A stretch of DNA of 13,987 nucleotides from CAUZEO01 sp963578625 (GTDB taxonomy: Bacteria; Verrucomicrobiota; Kiritimatiellia; SLOV01): positions 1 through 13,987 of the forward strand of contig CAUZEO010000115.1 of NCBI GenBank assembly GCA_963578625.1, in the 5' to 3' direction. Of this stretch, positions 6,634 to 13,987 are shown piece after piece. Below the pieces are notes generated by a model. It was not told where the DNA came from, did no database searches, and was given only the letters and a program-made list of their open reading frames with translations. The translations under genes and the position numbers were made by a program. The first letter of the stretch is position 1; each line of letters begins with the position of its first letter.

Positions 6634-6920
6634 ATGAGTAAATGTTCCCGCATAGCCGTATTCACTGCAACCGTCCTGTGCACCGGGCTGATGGCCCAGG
6701 CGCAGGACAAACCCAATATTCTCATCATCTGGGGTGACGATATCGGCTGGAATAATCCCAGTGCCTATCATCGGGGAATGATGGGATACCAGACGCCGAA
6801 CATTGATCGAATCGCAAAGGAAGGTGCTTTGTTCACGGACTGGTACGGGCAGCAAAGTTTCACCGCCGGGCGTGTGCTGCCTTCATTACGGGCCATTCGT
6901 CCCTGATCCCTTGTTTCTGA
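6634..6920 (+). pseudogene. Exported sulfatase, N-terminal remnant with dead active site
   Basis: The frame opens with a signal peptide (MSKCSRIAVFTATVLCTGLM, cut near AQA/QDK) after a good GGAGGT site, then the sulfatase start DKPNILIIWGDDIGW, which carries the metal-binding Asp-Asp, and TPNIDRIAKEGALFTDWYGQ. The formylglycine motif that should read CTAGR is FTAGR: codon 76 is TTC, one base from the Cys codon TGC. Directly after CGT (Arg80) an extra GT (6874-6875) shifts the frame. In frame the protein ends at 6906, whereas skipping GT restores AAFITGHSSLIP, the expected continuation, until a TGA at 6918. The remaining ~430 residues of a normal ~500-residue sulfatase are missing; the DNA after about 6912 is non-coding. 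It ends tail-to-tail with the glycosidase operon, whose glycan targets may once have included sulfated sugars. Confidence 0.85.
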
Positions 6921-6940
6921 GTAAAACTCAGTCACCTCTG

Positions 6941-6983
6941 AAAACTTCGGCCCCGAAGATCGAAAACCGCGGCCGGAGGCCGC
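6941..6983 (-). terminator. Two tandem hairpins with T-runs after the glycosidase operon
   Basis: Read on the minus strand, 32 bases past the operon's last stop codon, GCGGCC-TCC-GGCCGC (6983-6969) is followed by GGTTTTC. Then CTTCGG-GG-CCGAAG (6958-6945) is followed by TTTT (6944-6941). Both have the stem plus T-run form of intrinsic terminators. A further short inverted repeat CTGAGT-AAA-ACTCAG lies at 6917-6931. Confidence 0.6.
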
Positions 6984-7014
6984 ACAGATATCTGATTACG
7001 CTACGACGCCAATC

Positions 7015-10000
7015 TTAGCGTTCTGCTCGCAAAAGCAGTGCCTGGAGTGATTTCAGTTCGATCGACGGCCCGATGATCGGTTTTTCGCTCCGCAAGTCCC
7101 ACAACTTTGTCGGGGTCTTTCCGTCGACTGTAATCCGAACCCGTTTCGGCGTTCCCCAATAGTTGGCCATGGAAACAAGGTACCCGTTGCCGTCAGGCAC
7201 CGCCCGGTAGTCGATCGCCCACGGTTCTAAGTCATCCTCGTCTTTCAGTAGCACATGCCGCTGAATGTCGGCGGCATCAAAGGCCCGCAACAGGGACCTG
7301 CGCAAATCCGAAGGCGGTGTGTTTTCCGGCCAGGTGTTGATTTCCTCGTGCGGCAAATCCCGTCGCCTCGGGCGTCCGTACTCATCGTATGCGAGCGCTT
7401 CGGCAGGGTCGCCGATGATCCAGAGTGTTCCTCCCGCGCCTGCATACTCGGCGATTCTGCGAGCCACATCGTCGGCCCCATGACGAATGGACGGCAGTAC
7501 CACCGCACGGAATCTGGATAACCCGCCTTCCCTCACCTGGCGTTCGGAGACGAAGACAACGGGGAATCCATTGAAACTCATTGCCTCGTAGGCCAATTTT
7601 AACGCGCGATCGGCGCGCTCGGACCAGATCTGTGCCGTAATGCCGTACATGATCGCGACCGGAGAAGTTGCGGCCTGCATTTTGTAAACTTCCGGTGCCA
7701 GCCGCATCAGGTCGAGTCCCACTTTTCCCACGGCCATAACATTCTCTGGACGCGTCAGGACGGCATTGAACGTGTCGCCTCCGTAGTAGTCAGGAGGGTT
7801 TTCCACTTTGATTTTCTCGTAGTAGTGCTCCCAGACCCAGTTGATGGAGGCCGCCATGCCGTGGATGCAGCCCTGCCAGAGTACGCAGTCGGTGTGGGCC
7901 GGAGGAATCTCACGTGGTTCATTTACGGCAATGATGTGGTTCTCCGAGTTAATGATGGGAACGGCGCGCAGAGAACGTTGAACATCGAAGGAGATGTTTT
8001 GGCGCCACCACAGGGTGGCATATCGCTCCCCTTCGCCGATGTACTTGCACCAGGTGTCGGCCCCGTTCAGATCACCGATGAATCCGAACTGGTCCGGATC
8101 CGTTCCGAAATGCAGCGCGTCGCGTTCCAACATGGCCATTGCTTTGGTGTGGACCAGCGTTCCCGGACGAGCCTTGTGAATCACATCCGACAGAAAGCGG
8201 TGAAATTCTGCAAACCGGTCCATGTTGAAACGTATCTGCTCATAACGTAGAGGGGTCATCTCTTCGTCGGGCGGCACCGTCTTCGTGGAGTGGACGGGTA
8301 CTTCCTCAAAGGACTTGTACCCAGTGCCTTCCAGGGCATTCACATTTTCGATGGTTCCATGCACGCGTTCGAGGTGGTCGCGCCAGAGACGCAAGCGAAA
8401 CTGATCCCGGTCCCAGAATTCAGAGGTAGGCTCATTCATGAGGCAAACGCTGAGGAGTCCCGGGTTATCGCCGATCACCTTGAGGCAGGCCCGCAAATTC
8501 AGCCTGAAGATATCCCGGGCCTGCGGGGCATCGACCTTGATGTCGTAGAATGCGCCGCCGGCGCCTTCCAATTCAGGCCACTTGTTCCGGGCCCAGTGTG
8601 GGAAGTACTCGGTATTGGAAAGCCAATCCACCACCACGTTGTGGGCTGCCGCACGCGGTACCGAGTTGATCGCGATGCTGTCCGATACCGTGCCTTGCGC
8701 AATGACCGTTGCACCTCCGCCACCTTCCCGGGCGGACTGAATAATGTTGCAGCCCAGAGCTTCGAATTTCGGAATGTCGTCGATCACCTTGGAGAAGAAG
8801 CCATACCCCATGAAGAAGACCGGCCGTCGCTCACGGACGCCGGTGCTCGACACCAGCGTGTTGCCCCAGAACTGGCCGTTGCGTACTTCCACGGGACCTG
8901 TCCTGAATCTGGGAACGAGCAGGGGCTTCGCTTCGCCCGACAAGTACCGCTGCAGCCGATCGCCCGCCTCGTCCAGCGCGGCCTCCACAATCTCCGCGAC
9001 GTGTTCCGACTTCGCAGTCAGGCCGCCGGACAGGTCGGCCAAGCCGTACTCGATAAACTCTCGCCCAGTTGCGATGGAGATCATTTCGTAGTCCGTGGCG
9101 ATGCCGCGTTTGCGCGCCTTCGCTTCTTGCTGCTCAACTTCCGCAAGTAGCAGACGAAGTGAACTCAGGCGCTCGCGGATTTCAGTCTTCCACTTTGCCG
9201 TCTGGCCGGGGAGGCGGTCCTCGCCTCGCGCGCTACGTGCAAGGAGAAGGGCGGTTGTGCTTGCCGCGGTGAGATATTGCGAGGCATCGCGCTCCATGCC
9301 GGCGGCCGGGACAAGCCCGGGGGCCATCTCGATCCAGTTCTGTCGACCGAGGCCGTCGTTTTCGGCCACCACGAGATTGAACCCGAAGCACACTGACCCG
9401 TCGCCGGCGGGGACGCCGAGGGTGGTCCATGGAATCCCCACTTCGTATATTGTTTCCGATGCCGTTCGACGAGCCGCGAAGTGGATCCCGGACTCGGCTG
9501 CATCGGGAATGTAGGTAGACAAGTCAACCTCTGCGCTGGCGCGCGAGATCGCTACCTCCTTGTTATTCGAACCGGGAGCATGAGGGATTCGAACGCAGTT
9601 GAACGCGGTGGCGCCGTTATTGAGCAGGGCGAAAGCCAATTCGGAGTCGTTGGCGCCCAGGGCTCCGAGCGTTTTCTCGTTGAGGGGATCGATAGCGATT
9701 CGAAGATGGTCCCGATTCCACATCGGCAGGCCGACAGGGGCGTTATGTTTGTCATCTGACACGGCGACCGCAAGATACAACCTGTCGTGGTCCCCGCCCG
9801 TTCTGAGCAGTGCACTGAGGTCGGTGTTTCCATTCGACGGTCCGGCTCCCAGGCTGCCGCAGTCACCGGGAAGGGCGAGGGCCGTCATGACGCCGGGCCA
9901 CTCCGAGAGATCACCATCAATCACGGGTGCGGCATCAAGGCGGTCGACCAGCAGGTAACCCTTGCCCGGCAATTCGGCCGGAGCCAAGACCTCAGCCGGA

Positions 10001-10065
10001 ACACTGAATCCGGACCAACCCATCACGAGCAGCCCCAGCCCAAGCTCTGGAATTTTTGTCACCAT
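7015..10065 (-). CDS. Exported clan GH-A glycoside hydrolase (GH42-like) with CBM9-like N-terminal domain
   Basis: This 1016-residue protein has a short signal-like N-terminus (residues 1-24, hydrophobic LGLGLLVMGWSGF). Residues 46-255 are a CBM9/DOMON-like beta domain (APVIDGDLSEWPG, RLYLAVAVSDDK, RDHLRIAID, TIYEVGIPWTTLG, FGFNLVVAEND), which binds sugars in related enzymes. A helical segment follows (285-380), then a probable TIM barrel (about 390-790). SVCLMNEPTSEFW (Asn544-Glu545) has the Asn-Glu acid/base signature of clan GH-A, and INSENH (Glu708) is the best nucleophile candidate. Residues 800-945 resemble the Rossmann-like trimerisation domain of GH42 beta-galactosidases (VVLPSIRHGADDVARRIAEY, then AGAGGTLWIIGD), and the C-terminus is a small beta domain. 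Exact family and substrate are unknown; beta-galactosidase is a guess by similarity. The ATG follows the alpha-mannosidase TGA directly, so translation is probably coupled. The large size is due to the extra N-terminal domain. Confidence 0.75.
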   Translation of the reverse strand: MVTKIPELGLGLLVMGWSGFSVPAEVLAPAELPGKGYLLVDRLDAAPVIDGDLSEWPGVMTALALPGDCGSLGAGPSNGNTDLSALLRTGGDHDRLYLAVAVSDDKHNAPVGLPMWNRDHLRIAIDPLNEKTLGALGANDSELAFALLNNGATAFNCVRIPHAPGSNNKEVAISRASAEVDLSTYIPDAAESGIHFAARRTASETIYEVGIPWTTLGVPAGDGSVCFGFNLVVAENDGLGRQNWIEMAPGLVPAAGMERDASQYLTAASTTALLLARSARGEDRLPGQTAKWKTEIRERLSSLRLLLAEVEQQEAKARKRGIATDYEMISIATGREFIEYGLADLSGGLTAKSEHVAEIVEAALDEAGDRLQRYLSGEAKPLLVPRFRTGPVEVRNGQFWGNTLVSSTGVRERRPVFFMGYGFFSKVIDDIPKFEALGCNIIQSAREGGGGATVIAQGTVSDSIAINSVPRAAAHNVVVDWLSNTEYFPHWARNKWPELEGAGGAFYDIKVDAPQARDIFRLNLRACLKVIGDNPGLLSVCLMNEPTSEFWDRDQFRLRLWRDHLERVHGTIENVNALEGTGYKSFEEVPVHSTKTVPPDEEMTPLRYEQIRFNMDRFAEFHRFLSDVIHKARPGTLVHTKAMAMLERDALHFGTDPDQFGFIGDLNGADTWCKYIGEGERYATLWWRQNISFDVQRSLRAVPIINSENHIIAVNEPREIPPAHTDCVLWQGCIHGMAASINWVWEHYYEKIKVENPPDYYGGDTFNAVLTRPENVMAVGKVGLDLMRLAPEVYKMQAATSPVAIMYGITAQIWSERADRALKLAYEAMSFNGFPVVFVSERQVREGGLSRFRAVVLPSIRHGADDVARRIAEYAGAGGTLWIIGDPAEALAYDEYGRPRRRDLPHEEINTWPENTPPSDLRRSLLRAFDAADIQRHVLLKDEDDLEPWAIDYRAVPDGNGYLVSMANYWGTPKRVRITVDGKTPTKLWDLRSEKPIIGPSIELKSLQALLLRAER

Positions 10066-12507
10066 TCAAGAGGGGTCTTCAAGCATACTGACTTCGCGGA
10101 CGGGGGATCGTGCCGGGTAGGGGATTCGAAATGTCTTTATCTCGTGCGGCCGGAAGGTGGCGGCCCATAATCGGTTGGAAGCGGGCAGTTCGAAGGTCGC
10201 CTTTCGCCGCCTGCCCACCCATTCCACCGCCCGGAGGATCAGGCCTTTTCCGTCCTCACTTTCCTTGATCGCCTCAATGCGGACTCCCTTTCCGCGGCAA
10301 GCGACGAACCCGCCAGTGGGGGGCAGCGGCCCGGAATGGCTGGATTCGGTCAGCGATGAAGGCGGGACGTTCAGTTCTGCCCCGACCTCAAGAATTCCGG
10401 AGTCGCGCCAATTGCCCGCATGCGGCAACACCGCCAGGCTGAAGGTTTGCGGTCCCTGATCGGTGAACTGATACCGCGTGTAGTCATAGGATTTCGTCGG
10501 GCTGTGCAGTGCGTAGGGCGGACTGCGAAGGAGGGTTACTCGAAGTTCATCCGGTTCGGCGCTGCAGCCGTACTTCGAATCATTCGCAATGGCCAGGCCG
10601 CGTTCCTGGTTTCCGATGTCCACCCACTTCTGGATGGGCTCCTCCCCGCCGTCCACGGATCGTTCCGCAACTCCGTGGGGTGCTTCGGCCGTCCACGATT
10701 CGGCTGTGAAAGGAACCGGAAACGAAAGTTTCAGAGTTTGAAATGTCTGTCGCCAGTCAACCCGTCCTCGAATCTTCAGATGATCTTCTCCTGCTCCAAG
10801 AGTAAATCGGAGCCGTAACCGCGATGCGTCCCACGCGTATTCGACTTCCAGGCAACCCTGGACGGGACCGGACCGGATCACGCGAGCGCTCATCCGCTTG
10901 AATCGTCCGAGGATTTTCCGGTAGGCCCTCACATTGTGACTCCAGGTGTCGCTTTTGTCCTCCATCACCAGCGGGATTGCGCCGGCTTTCGCAAAAACCT
11001 GCCGCCGGCGCTTCCGGTCATACAGCGTTACGTACCCGCGGCGATCCAACCCCACGCGCAGGAATTCATTTTCCAGGCTATTTCCATCTGCGCGAACGGC
11101 TTGCTTGCCGAGGATGCGCTTCGTCTCCTTCGCCGGAACGACTTCCTGGTGCAGAACGGTGTACCCCAGGGCAGGGATATCCACCTGAACAGCAAAACGA
11201 CGCCGTTCGGCAATGGTATTGGCGTCAATCTGTTGTGATGCTATCGGTCCGGCGCCGGGCCGGCTTAGACCCGCCACGCCGGAGTCTTCCTGCTTGAGAT
11301 TGAATCCCAGGTCCTCGGTTTCCACGACACCCCGGAAAGGAATCGGGTTGTGGTTGAACAGCACGAGCGGTGCGCCATTACCCCGGGTGTCGATCTTTTG
11401 GCAGATTGCCTGGCGCGCTGCATTGGCCTCTGTTTCGGCGGCGTGGGCAGCCGCTCCGAGCTGATGCCGGGAGTCGGCGTAGGCTTCGGGCGTGGACGTT
11501 CCGGCGAGGGTATCGTGAAACTGGTTGAAAAGGGCATGCTTCCACGCGCGCCGCAGCTCGGGGGTGTCCGGTTTTCGGCGTATGGCGGTCCGGGCCGCGC
11601 AACCCCACATCTCCGCGCTCAGCAGCAGCAACTCCGTCCGCCGCATTCCACTTTTGATTTCGCTTACCGCGGAGTAGCACCCGCGGGCATGATGTTGCAT
11701 TTCGCCCTTCCACCGGGGAAGCCGCTCCGATTCGATCCGGTTCACTACGTCTTCTATCGTCGAATAAAGCAGCCGGGGCATATTTTCTTGTTTTTGCCAG
11801 GCGCCGATTTGTTTGAGCATGGCTTTGGTTGGACCGCCCCCGTGATTGCCTACGCCAAAAAACAAAAAGATCTCTCCGGCGATCGGCGTCCTCTCTGCAA
11901 TCGCAAGGGTCTCTTCCATTCGGGCGGAGAGTTCATCTGTCGTCCATGCATTGTAGGACTGGTGCACGTGCAATGTTTTCACTTCGGTTCCGTCGTCGCC
12001 CTTCCAGACGAAAGCCAGCTCGGGAATTCCTTCGTTCTCATGCCGCATTGGCCGCATGAATACATAGTTTTCGATTCCGCATCCCGCCAGGATCTTGGGC
12101 AGGGTGCCGGCGTGTCCGAACGAATCCGGACAGAACCCCACCGTACTCTGCACGCCGAGTTTTTCTCGAAAGTACTGCTGGCCGTAGAGCCCGTGGCGGA
12201 CGAGGGATTCGCCGCACGGAATATTGCAATCGGGCTCGATCCACCATCCGCCGATTGGGGCCCATCGACCCTCCGCCACCCGTTTCCTGATCTCGCGAAA
12301 CATGGCCGGATCAGACTGTTCAACCCACTCGTACAGTGCCGCGGAGGAGCAGGTGAAAATGTACCCCGGCGTTTCTTTCATCCGGTCCAGAGCCGATCGA
12401 AAAGTGGCACGGACTTCAGCAAATCCCTCTTGCCACCGCCACAACCAGACAGGATCGATGTGAGCATGGCCAACGAGATGGACAGTGGATGTCTTTCTAT
12501 TACTCAT
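10066..12507 (-). CDS. GH38 alpha-mannosidase, probably cytoplasmic
   Basis: The 813-residue protein has the length and domain order of bacterial GH38 enzymes, which release mannose from alpha-mannosides with a Zn2+-assisted retaining mechanism. The N-terminal VHLVGHAHIDPVWLWRW carries the zinc ligands His16 and Asp18. GFCPDSFGHAGTLPKIL gives the expected nucleophile Asp128, and NQFHDTLAGTS (His331) matches the conserved C-terminal zinc His of the catalytic part. FFGVGNHGGGPT (217-226) and the GGWWIEPDCN block (87-95) are also family features. A helical bundle (about 280-370) and C-terminal beta domains (about 380-800) follow. No signal peptide is present, so action on imported oligosaccharides is inferred, unlike its exported partner downstream. 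It is the first gene of the two-gene unit. The ATG at 12507 has no clear ribosome-binding site but immediately precedes the family's normal N-terminus. Confidence 0.92.
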   Translation of the reverse strand: MSNRKTSTVHLVGHAHIDPVWLWRWQEGFAEVRATFRSALDRMKETPGYIFTCSSAALYEWVEQSDPAMFREIRKRVAEGRWAPIGGWWIEPDCNIPCGESLVRHGLYGQQYFREKLGVQSTVGFCPDSFGHAGTLPKILAGCGIENYVFMRPMRHENEGIPELAFVWKGDDGTEVKTLHVHQSYNAWTTDELSARMEETLAIAERTPIAGEIFLFFGVGNHGGGPTKAMLKQIGAWQKQENMPRLLYSTIEDVVNRIESERLPRWKGEMQHHARGCYSAVSEIKSGMRRTELLLLSAEMWGCAARTAIRRKPDTPELRRAWKHALFNQFHDTLAGTSTPEAYADSRHQLGAAAHAAETEANAARQAICQKIDTRGNGAPLVLFNHNPIPFRGVVETEDLGFNLKQEDSGVAGLSRPGAGPIASQQIDANTIAERRRFAVQVDIPALGYTVLHQEVVPAKETKRILGKQAVRADGNSLENEFLRVGLDRRGYVTLYDRKRRRQVFAKAGAIPLVMEDKSDTWSHNVRAYRKILGRFKRMSARVIRSGPVQGCLEVEYAWDASRLRLRFTLGAGEDHLKIRGRVDWRQTFQTLKLSFPVPFTAESWTAEAPHGVAERSVDGGEEPIQKWVDIGNQERGLAIANDSKYGCSAEPDELRVTLLRSPPYALHSPTKSYDYTRYQFTDQGPQTFSLAVLPHAGNWRDSGILEVGAELNVPPSSLTESSHSGPLPPTGGFVACRGKGVRIEAIKESEDGKGLILRAVEWVGRRRKATFELPASNRLWAATFRPHEIKTFRIPYPARSPVREVSMLEDPS

Positions 12508-12561
12508 GATTCGTCACACTATAGCGGTAGATTTTATCGGAAAACAGTATTTAACCCGCGT

Positions 12562-12591
12562 CATATACCTGCAGGAGATCGGTCACGGCAA
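12562..12591 (-). promoter_or_regulatory. Weak candidate promoter of the mannosidase operon
   Basis: On the minus strand, TTGCCG (12591-12586) and TATATG (12567-12562) are 18 bases apart, about 55 bases before the ATG. A TATAGT at 12523-12518 is an alternative -10 box but lies only 11 bases from the ATG. The rest of 12508-12723 holds only a short inverted repeat GATTGG-GAGCGT-CCAATC (12693-12710). The call is weak. Confidence 0.22.
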
Positions 12592-12723
12592 TAATTTATG
12601 CGGTTTGAGTCCGCCTGAGGCGTCGTAACTATTTCATTGGGGTGTAGACCACGGTAGAGGGTCTGGCGGCTTTTCTTGACGAATCAATCAGGGATTGGGA
12701 GCGTCCAATCTGCATTGAGATAG

Positions 12724-13224
12724 ATCATCATTCAGGCTCAAGGAGCCCAGACGCTTTTTCACATAACCTACGAGATTGATTCCGATAACCGGGACGAGGC
12801 ACAGGCGCGTTTTCTAGAAACGGGGGCGCTGCCACCCGACGGCGTCGAAGATCCCTGTGCGTCGGCCCTCGAAGCGTGTTCCTTCGCGGATGGAACATGC
12901 CTGGATCTGGATTCGTGCACGCAAACAGGCGGATTAGCACAAGGCACGGGCACGAGTTGCCTGCTGGCCAACTGCCTTCCCATTCTTGGTTTCGCCGGCA
13001 TTGGTCCCGGTCCGGGTCCCAACGAGATCACCATTGAATTCGAGATCGCCGCGAATTTTGAATCTCAAATCCTGGAGGGCAATGAATTGAACGGTATCTG
13101 TATACCCGTTGACGCGGTCATTGGAGACGGCCAGCTACACAACATCACGTTGCCGGCAGATTCGGACGGAGGATATCTCCAAATGATGATCAATCCAATC
13201 CAAGCGGGCTGCCGGACGTATTGA
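12724..13224 (+). pseudogene. Cys-rich secreted-protein frame lacking start codon and signal peptide
   Basis: A 166-residue open frame runs from just after a TAG at 12721 to a TGA at 13222-13224, with no ATG, GTG or TTG until near its end. It begins IIQAQGAQTLFHITYEIDSD, which looks like the end of a signal peptide plus the mature start. The middle (EACSFADGTCLDLDSCTQTG, GLAQGTGTSCLLANCLP) matches the spacing of a Cys-rich motif (CCFPDGTC...C...GG...G-GT-C....C-P) often repeated in planctomycete-type secreted proteins. Then come a Gly-Pro run (GIGPGPGPNE) and a beta-rich segment ending QAGCRTY. Eight cysteines in total suggest disulfides in an exported protein. Either the 5' end was lost, or a frameshift or a rare start (ATT/ATC) is used; no hydrophobic leader is visible in any frame upstream. 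It ends 29 bases before the UxuA-like gene. Function unknown. Confidence 0.5.
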
Positions 13225-13253
13225 TCAGGATTGAACCGCGGACCGGGGGAAGA

Positions 13254-13987
13254 ATGAAGTTGGGAGTTAGCCACCAGCAAGCTCATATGCTGAATCCGGG
13301 CCACCTGGCCTATCTCACCCAGATGGGCGTGGAGTCCGTCGAAGTCAGAATTCCCGACGCGCAGAGCTCCTACGATGAGATGGCGAGAATTCGCGACCGG
13401 GTGGAGGAGGCCGGACTCCATCTTTTCGAAATCATGCGGGGAAACCGGTATGATTCGCCGGAGATCGCGATGGGCCTTCCCGGCCGCGATCGGGAGATCA
13501 AGCGATTCAAATCGTTCCTGAAGGATCTGGCCCGCGTGGGCGTCGATTGCACAACCTATACCTGGTGCACGCACAGCCACAGGTATGAGGGGGCAGAGAC
13601 GACAATCCGCGGGTGCCGTACCCGGTCGTTTGAGCTCGAAGAGATCTTGAAGTGCCCGAATGCCTATGACCGGGAGTACGCCGATGAGGAGATGTGGGCA
13701 AACTACGAATACTTCATACGGGAAGTGCTTCCCTTCGCGGAAGATGTCGGCGTGCGGCTGCAACTTCATCCCAACGACCCGCCGGTAACCCACGAAGGCG
13801 TGGCGCGCATTTTCCGGAGTACCGCATCGTTCCGTCGTGCGATGGAGATCTCGGGGCACAGCCCGTTTTCAGGGATCCTTTTCTGTGTCGGAACCTGGGC
13901 GGAGATGTTCGGTCCGGATGGAAGCGGTGAGGACGTCCCGAACGCAGTACGCGAGTTCGGTGCACGGGGGCAGATCTACCAGGTTCA
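13254..13987 (+). CDS. UxuA-like mannonate dehydratase, 5' part (cut by right window edge)
   Basis: The ATG at 13254 follows a GGGGGAAG ribosome-binding site and the frame stays open to the window end (244 codons; family members are about 350-395 residues). It starts MKLGVSHQQAHMLNPGHLAY and has a xylose-isomerase-like TIM-barrel layout. LQLHPNDPPVTHEGVARIFR (His172) and ILFCVGTWAEMFG (Cys211) match the metal-binding His and Cys blocks of UxuA, which dehydrates D-mannonate to 2-keto-3-deoxygluconate; the remaining His and Asp ligands would lie beyond the edge. The N-terminal half is divergent (an added TWCTHSHRYEG stretch), so a related sugar-acid dehydratase or isomerase is possible. It is divergent from the mannosidase operon, which fits a common catabolic role in sugars or uronates. 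Confidence 0.75.
   Translation, partial: MKLGVSHQQAHMLNPGHLAYLTQMGVESVEVRIPDAQSSYDEMARIRDRVEEAGLHLFEIMRGNRYDSPEIAMGLPGRDREIKRFKSFLKDLARVGVDCTTYTWCTHSHRYEGAETTIRGCRTRSFELEEILKCPNAYDREYADEEMWANYEYFIREVLPFAEDVGVRLQLHPNDPPVTHEGVARIFRSTASFRRAMEISGHSPFSGILFCVGTWAEMFGPDGSGEDVPNAVREFGARGQIYQV

Noticed and set aside
8290..9150. 286-codon + strand frame opposite the GH-A hydrolase
   Set aside because: Antisense shadow of a well-supported coding region without motifs of its own.
12549..12560. TTAACCCG at 12551 as a second copy of the 5470-5527 palindrome
   Set aside because: Only about eight bases match and no hairpin partner is present.
11350..12594. Long + strand open frame (414 codons) opposite the alpha-mannosidase
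   Set aside because: It is fully antisense to a GH38 gene with clear catalytic motifs, has no recognisable domain, and arises from GC-rich codon structure.
13065..13859. 264-codon minus strand frame
   Set aside because: Antisense to the UxuA-like gene and the Cys-rich frame, both of which show family motifs.

Overview
The window looks like chromosomal DNA of a moderately GC-rich, Gram-negative-type bacterium of the PVC/Hydrogenedentota kind (Planctomycetota, Verrucomicrobiota, Kiritimatiellota, Lentisphaerota or Hydrogenedentota). This is inferred from gene content: a large secreted P-domain protein ending in a degenerate Asp-rich 'DSWEQ...EEYVAGTDP' calcium-binding-like tail, a Cys-rich 'FADGTC...GTGTSC...C' motif common in planctomycete secreted proteins, a CTAGR-type sulfatase remnant, and carbohydrate-degradation genes next to an ECF sigma system. 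No RNA gene, CRISPR array, transposase or integrase was recognised.

Region 1 (1-2005) is a three-gene minus-strand unit: an ECF-type sigma factor, a single-pass membrane protein that is probably its anti-sigma factor, and the first 103 codons of a TPR-type lipoprotein that runs off the left edge. A good sigma-70-like promoter lies just upstream of the preferred sigma-factor start. Region 2 (2006-5173) is a divergent 1055-residue exported mosaic protein: P-domain, legumain/C13-like (caspase-fold) domain whose expected catalytic His and Cys are replaced, PPC-like domain, a (SGGG)7 linker encoded by a 12-bp tandem repeat, two carboxypeptidase-regulatory-like domains and an Asp-rich tail.

Region 3 (5174-7014) is a decayed stretch. 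It holds several strong inverted repeats and then three broken genes: a small PGPGW-like membrane protein with an in-frame TAG, the C-terminal part of a MinD/FlhG-like ATPase, and the N-terminal part of an exported sulfatase with its active-site Cys changed to Phe, a 2-base frameshift and no C-terminal remainder.

Region 4 (7015-12507) is a minus-strand two-gene unit: a GH38 alpha-mannosidase without a signal peptide, followed with no gap by an exported clan GH-A (GH42-like) glycoside hydrolase carrying an N-terminal CBM9-like domain. Two hairpins with a T-run on the minus strand lie just past its end. Region 5 (12508-13987) is divergent: a Cys-rich secreted-protein frame lacking a usable start codon and signal peptide, then a UxuA-like mannonate dehydratase cut by the right edge. 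The GH38, GH-A and UxuA-like genes suggest breakdown of mannose-, galactose- or uronate-containing glycans, perhaps once including sulfated ones. The actual substrate cannot be read from the sequence.
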